64,000 nucleotides of DNA from Adiantum capillus-veneris (Eukaryota > Streptophyta > Polypodiopsida > Polypodiales > Pteridaceae). The notes under the pieces are model-generated. The model saw only the letters and a list, made by a program, of their open reading frames with translations. It was not told the origin of the DNA and ran no database searches. The position numbers were made by a program, and so were the translations under genes. This document shows, piece by piece, positions 54,998 through 64,000 of this stretch (its first letter is position 1; each line of letters starts with the position of its first letter). Where the stretch lies: contig CM043966.1 in the NCBI GenBank assembly GCA_014529385.2, positions 106,091,087 to 106,155,086 on the forward strand, given 5' to 3'.

Positions 54998-56343
54998 ACC
55001 TACTCTACTCAGGTTTCTCCACCGGTCATAGATCCAGACCTACAACGAGCTCTCTCTTTACGAGACTAGTACCTCCGTTCGACGGAGGGATTGTTTAGCC
55101 GCTACACTCCGCAGTAGCTCGCGACCTACGGTCTTTCTCCGTAGTCCACACCATGGGGGAGCAAGGGAGGGACTCCTTACATCGAGAGCCTCGCACCGAC
55201 GGCACCTCAGCCTATGGCACCTTCTTATCGTCCTACTCTCCTTCCATTGCAGGGTCCCACTCCCATGGCATCACGGGATTGTACGCCACTCCATTCGACT
55301 CTTGCTTCGCCAGAACACCGTCGACGTGCTTCCTCCAGCGGCGTGCGTCGACGCTCGTCTCAAGGCATCGAGCGCCGGGAGAGACGAAGCGGTAGGGGAT
55401 CTTGTGGCTTCGCTTGTTTTGGTAGTGGCGGGGGAACGGAGTCCCCTATTACAGAGTGTGCCACCCCTGACGCAGAGGAGGAGGATACTGACGCACCTGT
55501 GTTAGACACGCATGCGTGCTACTACAGGGTAAAATATGGCGGGGAGGTGGACTTTGGTACAGCACAGGGCATGGCATTTCGACGCCATCTTCAGATTCTT
55601 ATACATTCGACGTATAAGAACTATTTTATAAAGTTTAAAGACCAATTGCCCGATCATGCACGCTACATTGAGGACACACTACATGCTAGCTTTCCAAATG
55701 CTCGCGATCAACGTTTTTCACAAAAGTGGTTGGAGGGCTACATAAAAACATTTTTGAAAAACAAGTAGTCCATTGTACGGCACGCAACAACCAACCAGGT
55801 TAGAGATCTAGACAGGAGCTATCACGGTGGCAACATGGCAGATGCGGAGTGGGAGTGGGCAATGCAATAAAAGAGTGATCAGGCTACGACGGGCTCATTC
55901 AATAGACAACAACGCGAAGCTCGTGCCATACAAACTCCCACGCACTATGGCTCGGGAGGCAAGGCAACCTGAAAGGACAAATATGTAAGATTAATTATAT
56001 TACAACCTAAATTGGTGATTATAAAGATTATAGTTGATGATTTGTTATTGTTATTTCTAACTCAGAAAAATATCACTCTTACTCGACCAACCAGAGAGAT
56101 GGTCAAGTATCGGGAGCGACATACAGAATTTGAGACTTGGCGATGGTTTTTCGAGAACAACCACATCGCTTGCAAGCAATTCGACGCAGTGGTTGAATCA
56201 CTACAAGCGGTAAGTTTAAACAAATTATTTTGTATCAATTCTTTTGAGCTGTTGATAATTGTTTAATTTGGTTTGGGTTTATGTAGAGTCAAGGTGATCA
56301 AACATACGTGCCTCTGGACGACAATGAGAATGAGGAGGATTAG
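54983..56343 (+). pseudogene. TNPA-like (Transposase_24 / Ptta-En-Spm type) second gene of the CACTA element, broken
   Basis: After the splice acceptor at 54,982, one frame reads through three stops into the 184-codon frame 55214-55768: 'MAPSYRPTLLPLQGPTPMAS', an Arg/Ser-rich segment, an acidic 'DAEEEDTDAP', then 'AFRRHLQILIHSTYKNYFIK' and 'DQRFSQKWLEGYIKTFLKNK'. It continues past TAG stops near 55,766, 55,868 and 55,970. Introns with good sites follow: atat|gtaaga (55,987) to ctcag (56,065), then exon 56066-56209 ('LTRPTREMVKYRERHTEFET', 'CKQFDAVVESLQA'), a second intron 56210-56286 (gtaagt...tatgtag), and the last exon 56287-56343 'SQGDQTYVPLDDNENEED'. This layout, with a helical core, a 'xPTRxxxxxxxH' phrase and an acidic end, is that of the plant En/Spm accessory proteins which bind subterminal repeats. 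Family assignment is from memory. Confidence 0.7.
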
Positions 56344-56543
56344 ATAGAAAAATATTTGTCCAAACTTTCGTAAAGTCTCAATATGGCACAATGATATACA
56401 ACTATTTTCATTTTATTTGTAACTTTTTTAAATAATTGATCTTCTGTACATTAAATTGTCAAGGTAAAGTAAATTCAATTTCAATTATTTGGTTTTTTTT
56501 TGTACTCTTTCAAAAAACAATTGATGTTTCATTGTTTTATAAA

Positions 56544-56589
56544 GATGCTCATTTGGGCCACCCAATTTTGGGTGGCCCAAATGAGCACC
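56544..56589. repeat. 21-bp-arm hairpin downstream of the TNPA-like gene
   Basis: Left arm gatgctcatttgggccaccc..., right arm tgggtggcccaaatgagcac, four-base loop and one mismatch. It lies 200 bp after the last exon and just before the right subterminal cluster. It could be a 3' end structure of the transcript or a tiny inverted-repeat insertion. Confidence 0.85.
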
Positions 56590-56597
56590 TTTATTTT

Positions 56598-56780
56598 TGA
56601 CTAGGCGTTTAGCGATAATATGAATGGTAATAGATGCGGTAATATCAACGGGTATATTACTACAACTATTACCACGATTATTGCTTTCAAACCATTACCG
56701 CGATTTGAGCCGCGGTTATTGCTGCGTACGCAATATTTTCTCTTTCCATTTTTCTTTGTTTTTCCGCGGCAATGTTAGCA
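56598..56780. promoter_or_regulatory. Right subterminal repeat cluster of the CACTA element
   Basis: tagcgataatatg, atggtaatagatgcggtaat, ctattaccacg, accattaccgcg, gccgcggttattgctgcg and ttttccgcggcaatg occur within 180 bp, in both orientations. They are relatives of the left cluster. Putative transposase-binding region by position. Confidence 0.6.
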
Positions 56781-57118
56781 GTTATAGAGTACTCCTCTTA
56801 TAGTGAACCAACTTCAACCACCAGACGAGCAGACATTCGAGAATTAAGCATTGCAAACGATACACCTTGCCATGCTCAAAAGCACGATTAGTGACACCCA
56901 TGTAGTACATGTGATACTTCTTGTGTACGTTATGCGTGAGCATGGGAAAGAGCACACCCTGCTTCAATATGAGAACTGCCAGCTATCAACAACCGACAGC
57001 CTCTGCCATTACCATTTGTAAAAGGATGAGCAATGATCTTCCCATAAAAGAGCCTGGTCACACACCCAATAACCTGTTCAATGCTCGACTTCGGTGATCA
57101 TATGTGTGGATTCCCAAT

Positions 57119-57712
57119 ACTCCTATAGCCAAAATTCAAGGTTGATGCCGTTTGCAACTAGTCGAAACATTGTCATGCTTTAATTGGAAGGGGTGAGATT
57201 GAAATGATAATTGAAGGTGGCCAAATAAGGAGAATTTTTTTCAGATACCAACGTCAAGGGTCTCACCATCAAATAGAAAAGAAGAAGTCAATTGACATTT
57301 TTATTTGTGAAACTCATTGGACCTGCCTTTTAATGAGTCCAAATAACTCAGTCCACTGGCTGATTATTTGTTGTTGGAAAGTGAAAAACCAAGAAGCAAC
57401 TCACACTCATAAGCACTCCTATAGCCAAAATTCAAGGTTGATTCCGTTTGCAACTATTGACCAAGTTGAAACATGTCATGCTTTTAATTGGAAGGGGTGA
57501 GATTGAAACAACAATTGCAGGTGGCCAAACAAGGAGAATTTGTTCAGATGCCAATGTTAAGGTTTCAACATCAAATAGAAAAGAAGAAGTCAATTGACAT
57601 TTTTATCTGTGAAACTCATTGGACTTGCCGTTTAATGAGTCTAAATAGCTCTCTTCTCCACTCCGTTAGCTGATTATTTGTTTTTGGAAAGCGAAAAACC
57701 AAAGACAACGCT
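57119..57712. repeat. Tandem duplication, ~297-bp unit, two copies
   Basis: actcctatagccaaaattcaaggttgat occurs at about 57,118 and 57,415. Both units continue with attggaaggggtgagattga, ggtggccaaa(t/c)aaggagaat, agaaaagaagaagtcaattg, acatttttat(t/c)tgtgaaac and a ctgattatttgt...ggaaag(t/c)gaaaaacc end. Plus-strand frames in the two copies share protein text ('HQIEKKKSIDIFICETHWTC'), which could be a fragment of an old coding sequence or chance. Confidence 0.88.
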
Positions 57713-57805
57713 TATACATGGTGGTCAGTCACATGTAGAGCACTATAAGGCAAGAAAATTAGACTATGCAAGTTAAAGAGGATGCCACAAATTAGCCTAC
57801 TACCG

Positions 57806-57809
57806 ATGC

Positions 57810-57878
<69 letters not shown>
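57806..57878. repeat. (TA)n(TG)n alternating tract, 73 bp
   Basis: atgcatatata... followed by about 24 TG units, strictly alternating purine-pyrimidine. Strong Z-DNA and cruciform potential. Confidence 0.93.
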
Positions 57879-57879
<1 letters not shown>

Positions 57880-58098
57880 CGTACTTGAAGAGGAAATGGC
57901 TAAAAAAGAGTTGGCTCTAAGTATTAGAAAGTGGCTAGTGCAAAATTCATGTGAGTAGGTCCAACCAATTTCCGTTTGGGGGTGATTAATAGGAATCTGA
58001 ATAGATGCTCTTGAAGCTTCGAGGGAAAATAGGGGTTGGGGGGCACGTGGTGGAAGGGAGGGAATGAGACTCATTCGTGCCTCAACATGAGCGGGGAG

Positions 58099-58101
<3 letters not shown>

Positions 58102-58161
<60 letters not shown>

Positions 58162-58394
58162 CACACTACTAACCTCCCAGGTCTATTCAGAAAGAAGATA
58201 GAGTCTGCAAGGAGGATGAGAAAGGTTACGTCGACACCATTGACTGCAGAAAGTGAATGACATCGAAAGAAGACGTGAGGGTGGAGGTAGAGGGCAAAAG
58301 AGCAGAATCCGCCTTGAGGTCAGGTGAGAATCTGGGAGATGCAAGGCGTGAGGTCCATTTGTTCCCTTCGCTTTGCAGGTTGGTCGTGACGTTG

Positions 58395-58453
<59 letters not shown>

Positions 58454-58914
58454 TTTTCTACAGTGAGAGTCAATGGTGGCGATCATCGGCATCGAGAACG
58501 GTGTACACAGGTTGGCTAGGGAGGGCTGCCATCACCAGAAGGGAGGACCCTGTAGCACGTCAGCGAAAGAGATGCAGTTTTTTGTCTCATTCGTCTGTAG
58601 GGTAGTACTCGATTGAATTTTGGCCGGGTATATGTCTGCAGAGAAGGGGAAGAGCATGGCTCCCTCAAGTTTGTGTGTAGAGGGTGACTGCAGCAAGAGC
58701 TTGTCTAGGGCAGCCCCCGGGCCGTTTGCATCAATGGTTGTCGCAAGGAGCAGGACCTTGCTGGCGTGCATAGGAAGAATGAGTATCTACGGAGAGACTC
58801 TCAACTTGTGTGCTTGAGAGATAGGAGGAAGGAGAGCACATTGTGCAAACAGGATGGAGAGAGACAGAGAGAGAGGGGGAGAGAGAGCTCCTTTATGTCC
58901 AGCTCAATGGAGCA

Positions 58915-58987
<73 letters not shown>

Positions 58988-59047
58988 GGCTTGTGTGAGG
59001 ATGAAGCCGGAGAGAGACACAGTTGGTTTGTGTGAAGGAGAAGACGA

Positions 59048-59100
<53 letters not shown>
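58102..59100. repeat. Cluster of GA and TG microsatellites
   Basis: (GA)n at 58102-58159, 58398-58451 and 59056-59100, and a compound (TG)17(GA)17 at about 58918-58984. The DNA between them is GC-richer but codes for nothing recognisable. Open frames of 70-150 codons on both strands are largely translated microsatellite. Confidence 0.9.
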
Positions 59101-59104
<4 letters not shown>

Positions 59105-59760
59105 TATAAAGAGGGATTGATGGCGAGCATGTAGGCTGGAGGGTGGAGCCTGGGAGAGGTTGGATCGGACATAGGGAAAAAAGCATGGGCATGCGTGAAC
59201 AACAACTACAAGAACTTTTCCTTCCAATTTTTGCAGATTCGCTGGAATCTTCATACAAAATAAACGAACTTTTTGGAAGGTAGACCTATATAGATAATAA
59301 ATTGAGTGCACCTATTTCTAATTGTACTGCCTCACATTCTTGGCATGCCTTTTAAGTTTTACGCATCAGATCCCTTTTGATATGGTTGTTTTGAATTTAT
59401 GAGGGACTTGGTTTCATTTGATGAGGCACAAAATTCCTAAATTGGTCTGATTGCTATGAAAACTAAGTACGATGCCATTATGAAGACCATTTTCCTCTTG
59501 TAAAGGCATGAGACTTTTCCTTCCACTTGTTGCATGGCCACCATTCCTAGCCTCAGGACTAAATAACACATAGTATTAAAGAGAGAGGGGGGGGTGCGTG
59601 CGTAAAGAGATCGAGGATAGAAAAGTGCGCGCCCAAAAATCGGAGAGGTTGTAGCCGTAGATGGGCACTTAAAAACTAAACTTGGCCACAGACTAAATTC
59701 GGCCACATATTAAACCCGGGCATCGTCTATGTTTTAATAATAAAACCCCAAAAACTCGGG
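59101..59760. other. No gene seen
   Basis: Mixed-composition DNA with a G8 run near 59,588-59,595. An 89-codon minus frame (59437-59706) has no recognisable content. Confidence 0.45.
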
Positions 59761-59761
59761 C

Positions 59762-59870
59762 CATGGGTACAACATGTGCGTGCGGGTGGGATGGTCATCC
59801 CATGCGTCACAATCTGGGCAACGAGGCCCTGGGTTCAAATCGAGTCGCCGCCCGGGTTCCTTTTCGCGTT
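59762..59870 (+). other. Possible tRNA-derived SINE head (weak)
   Basis: gggttcaaatcgagtc near 59,830 matches an RNA polymerase III B box (GGTTCRANTC). About 45 bp upstream lies gcgggtgggatggtc, a poor A-box candidate. The spacing and the surrounding GC-rich hairpin-like text fit a tRNA-derived SINE head. It is not a functional tRNA, since no acceptor-stem pairing or anticodon arm could be assembled. Confidence 0.25.
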
Positions 59871-60010
59871 GACTTGTCGCGTGTCCGGGTTTAATCTGCC
59901 TCGGGCTCCCCGCATCCACTTCCGCGCCGTCAATCCCCTTACCCCCCTCTTTAATGTTATGTGTCACTTAGTGTCGTGGCATTCCTAGCATTTGTGCATT
60001 GAAAGCTCAT

Positions 60011-60027
60011 AGTCTACTTACCATTAT
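60011..60027. repeat. Target-site duplication of LINE-3, left copy
   Basis: AGTCTACTTACCATTAT, a perfect 17-bp match to 60766-60782. Confidence 0.9.
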
Positions 60028-60765
60028 TATTTTTATTTATTTTTGCAAAACTCACAATTGTGAGTAGATAGTATTAAGAACATCAAAAATATACACCAAG
60101 CTCGAGCTTACACCGAGCCTTGAGGGTCAAAGGATTACAAGTTTTTTGCTTGATAGAGAAACCACAACTACTCCTAGGCTTTACTTCTTACCAGATGTCA
60201 TCATGACATGTATTGTTCTAAACCGGTCCTCTGAGGCTTGTTTGCCTCCGATCCTGTGGATCGTCAATCTGCTCTCTTGCAAAAGCTTGCCACAACCAGA
60301 TTCCCCTCAAACACGCGGCGGTTCCTTGCTTGCCAAATATGGTGAAAGAAGTAGTATCTGATTATTTCAGTGCAGACAAGAAGAGCATGACTTCCCAACC
60401 TGTTACTACCAAAGAACAAATCAATCTTGAAGAACTTAATTTGCCATGTCCTTTGAATCCACTTGCATATCTTCCCAACCATGCCACTGATTGCCTGGCA
60501 TCCCATGAAAAGGTGGGCTAGGTCTTCACTAGCTATTCTACACCTCAAGCAGCGATCGGACCCGATTCCTCTTTCTTGTATCTTTATGCCCGTCGGCAGA
60601 GCACCCCACATCACTTTCCATAGAAATATCTTCATATACTGAGGCCACCTTGGCTTTCAGATGTTCTCCATGACTCCCTCTCCCTCCCCCCGTTTTTCCA
60701 TCCAATGCCTCTTCCATAATTTGTTGAGCGGGCTACCTCAGTTAGCCTCGTGCATGGGAAACCAC
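60028..60765 (-). mobile_element. LINE-3: 5'-truncated L1-type insertion with 17-bp target duplication
   Basis: A 738-bp fragment in minus orientation. Its 3' end lies at the left, where the minus strand ends AAAAATAAATAAAAATA directly before the target duplication. Only the C-terminal part of ORF2 is present. The combination of 5' truncation, an A-rich tail and a perfect 17-bp duplication is the hallmark of target-primed reverse transcription. It belongs to a subfamily different from LINE-1 and LINE-2, judging by the zinc-finger sequence. Confidence 0.9.
60264..60635 (-). pseudogene. LINE-3 ORF2 zinc-finger (zf-RVT) segment
   Basis: The 123-codon frame begins 'MKIFLWKVMWGALPTGIKIQ', then 'RCLRCRIASEDLAHLFMGC', the conserved C-x2-C-x7-H-x4-C zf-RVT finger with all ligands present. 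It ends with 'IIRYYFFHHIWQARNRRVFE', the helix typical of the end of plant ORF2 proteins. As a 5'-truncated insertion it has no promoter and no start of its own. Confidence 0.85.
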
Positions 60766-60782
60766 AGTCTACTTACCATTAT
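60766..60782. repeat. Target-site duplication of LINE-3, right copy
   Basis: AGTCTACTTACCATTAT, identical to 60011-60027. Confidence 0.9.
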
Positions 60783-60790
60783 ATGCACTG

Positions 60791-60980
60791 CCTAATCCCC
60801 CTGGGAAGTTTTTTTTGATTTTGCAAAGAATGGTAAGTAGAATTAGATTTTAAAGGTAAAGAAATCCCATTGTCGTGGCATTTAATCCCCCCTAGGAAGT
60901 CTTTTTTGATTTTCCAAAGAATGGTAAGTAGATTTAGATTTTAAAGGTAAAAAAATCCCATTGTCATGGCATTTAATCCC
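60791..60980. repeat. ~94-bp tandem duplication (third copy at 63551-63622)
   Basis: cctaatcccccctgggaagt-type starts, then tttttgatttt(g/c)(c)aaagaatgg, taagtaga(a/t)ttagatttt, aaaggtaaa(g/a)aaatcccatt and gtggcatttaatcccc occur twice head to tail. A further copy without the left part lies at 63551-63622, on the other side of the PPR remnant. Confidence 0.88.
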
Positions 60981-61195
60981 CCTAGGAAGTCTTTACTTCG
61001 TTAGCGTAGCAGGCTCTTTTCAATTCTTGAGCTCTCAAGCCTCCACGTGTCAAGATTTCAAAACCGGAAAGTAAAAAACTCTTCGTTATTTTTAACATCG
61101 AATCAGTGATAGCTCTATACCTATCGTCGTTGTGCCAATGACTGTCACAGTTATCTATCAATTGTAGTCGTCCGGTATTCTGTTCGTTTTCAGCA

Positions 61196-63354
61196 GATGC
61201 GAAGCAAGGGCCCAAGAATTCGCATTGCATGAAAGACAAATGCAATCACCTACGCATGCATCTTGAAGACATGTGGCTCTATGTAAGATGTTGACACGGG
61301 CTGTTTTCAGCCGGTGAGATGGCGTGCTTGGCATTGTCTTGGTCGATATGTATTCCAAATGTGGTGCACTTAAAGCACAAAAAGTGCTTGAGGTGCATCC
61401 TGTACAGAATGTCGCCTCTTGGAATGCACTAATTGTGGGATGTGCGCAACAAGAGCAGGGCCACAAAGCTCTAGGGTGTCTTGAGTGGGTGCAAAGCAAG
61501 TGTAAGTTCCCAAATTCAGTCACATATACTTCCGTCGTGAAGGTCTTGAAGGCATGTGGCTTTGCGCAAGTGCTCGACAAGCTTCCTGTCCGTAGTGTGG
61601 ACTCTTTGAACGTACTAATTGCAAGATTTTCCCCACACGGCTGGGCTAGAAATCTCTATTTTGTTTTTGGTGGATACGAAGCGAGGGCTCTCTCGAGATG
61701 CATGCATCTTGAAGGCATGTGGTTCTATGCAAGATGCTTACATGTGCACAAAAATCCACAATTATATTCTTATTCAGAGGCTGTTGAAAAAAGATATTGT
61801 GCTTGGCATTGTCTTCGTCGATACGTATGCAACGCAAGGGCCTCTCTCCATATGCAATTACCCACGAATGTATCTTGAAGGCATGTGGCTCTACGCAAGA
61901 TGTTGATATGGGCACAATTATATTGTTAGTCAAAGGCTGTTGAAAACATATGTCGTGCTTGGCATTTCCTTGGGCGATATGTATGCCAAATATGGAGCAC
62001 TTGAGAAAGCACAAAAAGTGCTTGAGGTGCTTCTTATCCGGAATGTCATCTCTTGGAATGCACAGATTGCGGGATGTGCGCAACAAGAGCAGCACCAAAA
62101 AAATCTACATCATTTCCATCGGATGCAAAGCAAGTGTATCTCTCCAAATTCAGTCACCTATACTTTCGTCCTGAAGGCTATGCTTACATCTTGAAGGCAT
62201 GTGGCTCTACACAAGTGCTCGAGGAGCTTCCTGTCCAGAGTGTGGACTCTTGGAATGCATTGATTGCAATATTTGCCCCATTCAATATGGCTAGAAAGCT
62301 CTAGCCCGTTTTCAGAAGATGCAAAGTAAGGGCCTCTCTCTAGATGCAATCACCTTCGTATGCAGGTATGAGATGGGAGATGGTTTGACACTCCTCGGAT
62401 TGACAAGTAGATTTTGTCGGAGGTACTAGCTATAAAAAAGATATCATGCTTGGCATTGCCTTTGTCGATATGTATGCAAAGCAAGGGCCTCTCTCCAGAT
62501 GCAATCACCCACACATGTATCTTGACGGCATGTGGCTCTACGCAAGATGCTGATATAGCCACAATTATATTGTTAGTCAGAGGTTGTTGAAAACAGATGT
62601 TGTGCTTGGCATTGCCTTGGTCGATATGTATGCCAAATGAGGGGTAACCTGGCTGTGGAAAGAAAGCTCTGGGCTTTTTTTACCAGATGCAAAGGAAAGG
62701 CCTCTCTCTAATTGCCTAGCATGGGCTGAAATAGTAGGAGCAGCAAGTTTTCCTAAAGGACGCATGCATGAGAATCAAGGAATTTGCCAATGTGATGACA
62801 AGGAACTGCAAGGGAAGTATGCATCATTTTAACCGCAACACAAGATGCTGTATGGGCACAAAAATTCAGCATGATATTATTAGTCAGGGGCTATTGATGA
62901 AAAACGATTTCGTGCTTGGCAAAGCCTTGGTCGATATGTATGCCAAATGTGGTGCGCGTATCACAAGGTGGTCCTGACAGAAATGTCGCCTCTTGGAATT
63001 CACTAAGCACGGGATGTGTGTAACAAGACCAGGGCTAGAAAGTTTAGGTTGTTTTTAGTGGATGCAAAAGCATCAAAATGCACTAGTCACGGGATACGCA
63101 CATCAAGAACAGGGCCAGAAAGCTCCACGCTATTTTTAGCCGATGCGCTTGAGAAAGCACAAAGGAGCTCCCTCTCTAGAACCATCTTGAAGGCTTTTGG
63201 GTCGGCAGCAGATGCAATCACAATCACCTACACAGGCATCTTAAAGGCATGCCGCTCCATGCAGGATGTTGATATGGATGTAAAAATTCACATGAACGTT
63301 GAGCTTGACAAAACTCCAACACTCCTTGTGGTTTTTGGCGAGGTAGCCCTCTGA
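61196..63354 (+). pseudogene. Decayed cluster of pentatricopeptide-repeat (PPR, PLS-type) units
   Basis: PPR proteins bind organellar RNA one base per 35-residue repeat. The 'VLGIxLVDMYAKCGAL' phrase of PLS-class L/S units occurs six times in various frames: 61324 ('GIVLVDMYSKCGAL'), about 61,795, 61949 ('LGISLGDMYAKYGALEKAQ'), about 62,450, about 62,600 and about 62,910 ('VLGKALVDMYAKCGA'). Other unit parts are 'VASWNALIVGCAQQEQGHKA', 'VISWNAQIAGCAQQEQHQKN', 'PNSVTYTFVLKA' and 'YILKACGS'. Units are separated by frameshifts, stops and deletions, and no start or complete run of repeats survives. The repeat text fits fern PPR families with the 'ACGSMQD' linker (seen at about 63,252 as 'KACRSMQDVDMDVKIH'). 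No DYW or E domain was found. Confidence 0.8.
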
Positions 63355-64000
63355 AGCACTACAATCGGTATCCAATTTATGCGGAGGTACACCTTTGAAC
63401 CACGACGATCAGTATCCCAAACACTCTCAGGTAGAAAAATCTAACATGCTTTCATGAAATCTCTCTCTCTCTCTCTCTCTCTCTCACTCAGTTTCCAATA
63501 TTTTGTTCGATCTCAATTCAATACGAATGCGGCTAACCAAGCACTCTAGTTTTTGATTTTGCAAAGCATGACAAGTAGAATTAGATTTTAAAGGTAAAGA
63601 AATCCCATTGTCATGGCATTTCCTAATACTAAATAGAGAACATTAGTAGATGTCATTGCTCGCATCCTTCGATAGCAGTTTTCCATCTCTTTCAGCATGA
63701 TCGTCTATGGCTGTAAGGATGGAGTTGCACCCCTGACCTTGTAGCTAGTCATAGAGGAGAGATGATGAAGGGCATCTATTTTTTTGTGGACATCGATAAA
63801 AAGTGCTTATCTCTCATGAGACTGTGGTGATGGTTGCAAGTAACAGGAGCTTGGGTTACGAAAACTTTGGTTAGGAAAACTTTCTCTCCATCTCATTTAT
63901 AACCATCATAGTGGTGACTTAATTGAATATATTCTCCCTTTTACCATTACTGGTCCTAGTGTCTCCTTGCAAAATGTTAATTTTTACTTGTATTATGCAC
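63355..64000. other. No gene; (CT)n at about 63461-63485 and a dispersed-repeat copy
   Basis: Contains a CT microsatellite and the 63551-63622 copy of the tttttgattttgcaaag repeat. The remaining sequence has no coding frame of note and runs to the edge of the window. Confidence 0.55.

Larger units (their letters stand above)
46846..56805 (-). mobile_element. CACTA (En/Spm) DNA transposon, ~9.96 kb, both ends and target duplication visible
   Basis: The left end reads CACTATGAAAA at 46846. The right end read inward is CACTATAAGAG, ending TAGTG at 56805. The flanking triplet AAC is present on both sides (46843-46845 and 56806-56808), the 3-bp duplication expected for this superfamily. Joining the flanks restores the repeat unit that precedes the element. 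Inside are a TNP2-like transposase (minus) and a TNPA-like gene (plus), arranged divergently. Subterminal clusters of ATTACCG(C/T)G-like words lie at about 46,880-47,040 and 56,598-56,740, with another cluster at 51,280-51,350. The terminal repeats match for only six bases before diverging, which fits an old, inactive copy. Strand is given for the transposase. Confidence 0.85.

Noticed and set aside
59762-59870. Functional tRNA gene suggested by a B-box-like word
   Set aside because: No cloverleaf could be assembled (no acceptor stem, no anticodon arm) and the A box is poor. Kept only as a weak SINE candidate.
61196-63354. Functional multi-exon PPR gene
   Set aside because: Frame changes occur inside repeat units without GT-AG borders, and PPR genes of this type are usually intron-poor. 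Decay explains it better.

Overview
This window looks like transposon-dominated plant nuclear DNA, most likely from a fern. The plant assignment is well supported: there are Ty1/copia, Ty3, L1-type LINE and CACTA remnants with plant-style proteins, GT-AG introns, and an intact member of the land-plant At1g01500-like family. The fern assignment is inference, from degraded pentatricopeptide (PPR) units with the 'ILKACGSMQD' style I associate with ferns and from the very heavy GA/CT microsatellite load. I see no prokaryotic genes, rRNA, CRISPR or organelle operons.

Layout. 1-9.5 kb: decayed sequence with one broken unknown coding remnant (minus strand, 1.7-3.7 kb), an AT-rich ~150-bp tandem repeat (5.3-6.05 kb) and smaller duplications. 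9.5 kb: a 272-bp near-perfect fold-back element. 10.1-11.4 kb: tandem arrays. 13.9-15.3 kb: a broken Ty3-type remnant in which a retropepsin DTGA domain follows the integrase C-terminus in one reading frame. 16-21 kb: GA/CT microsatellites linked by unique blocks into higher-order repeats (~1.37 kb and ~0.73 kb), with a ~300-bp MITE-like element inside. 22.8-30.7 kb: LINE-1 (minus), split by a truncated copia element carrying a 5' LTR, primer-binding site and gag only. 30.8-36.7 kb: LINE-2 (plus), essentially full length with a 12-bp target duplication and poly(A), but with several stops and frameshifts. 37.7-39.8 kb: the only intact host gene, two exons, 327 aa, with a C-terminal glycine-rich membrane anchor. 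40-46.8 kb: no gene, one ~292-bp triple tandem repeat. 46,846-56,805: a CACTA (En/Spm) element, delimited here by CACTA/TAGTG ends and a 3-bp AAC target duplication, with a TNP2-like transposase (minus) and a second multi-exon TNPA-like gene (plus), both broken, plus nested repeats. 57-59 kb: duplications and microsatellites. 60.0-60.8 kb: a 5'-truncated LINE-3 with a 17-bp target duplication. 61.2-63.4 kb: a decayed PPR gene cluster.

How it fits together. No pathway is encoded here. The history can be read as nested insertions: copia into LINE-1, LINE-2 next to the 5' end of LINE-1, and a CACTA element into a short tandem repeat. Both LINEs share one architecture, ORF1 with a CCHC knuckle and ORF2 with APE-RT-zinc finger, the two joined by a 4-nt ATGA overlap. 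The most notable points are the integrase-protease order in the Ty3 remnant, the reconstructable CACTA insertion with divergent genes, the fold-back element, and the GA-bounded higher-order repeats.
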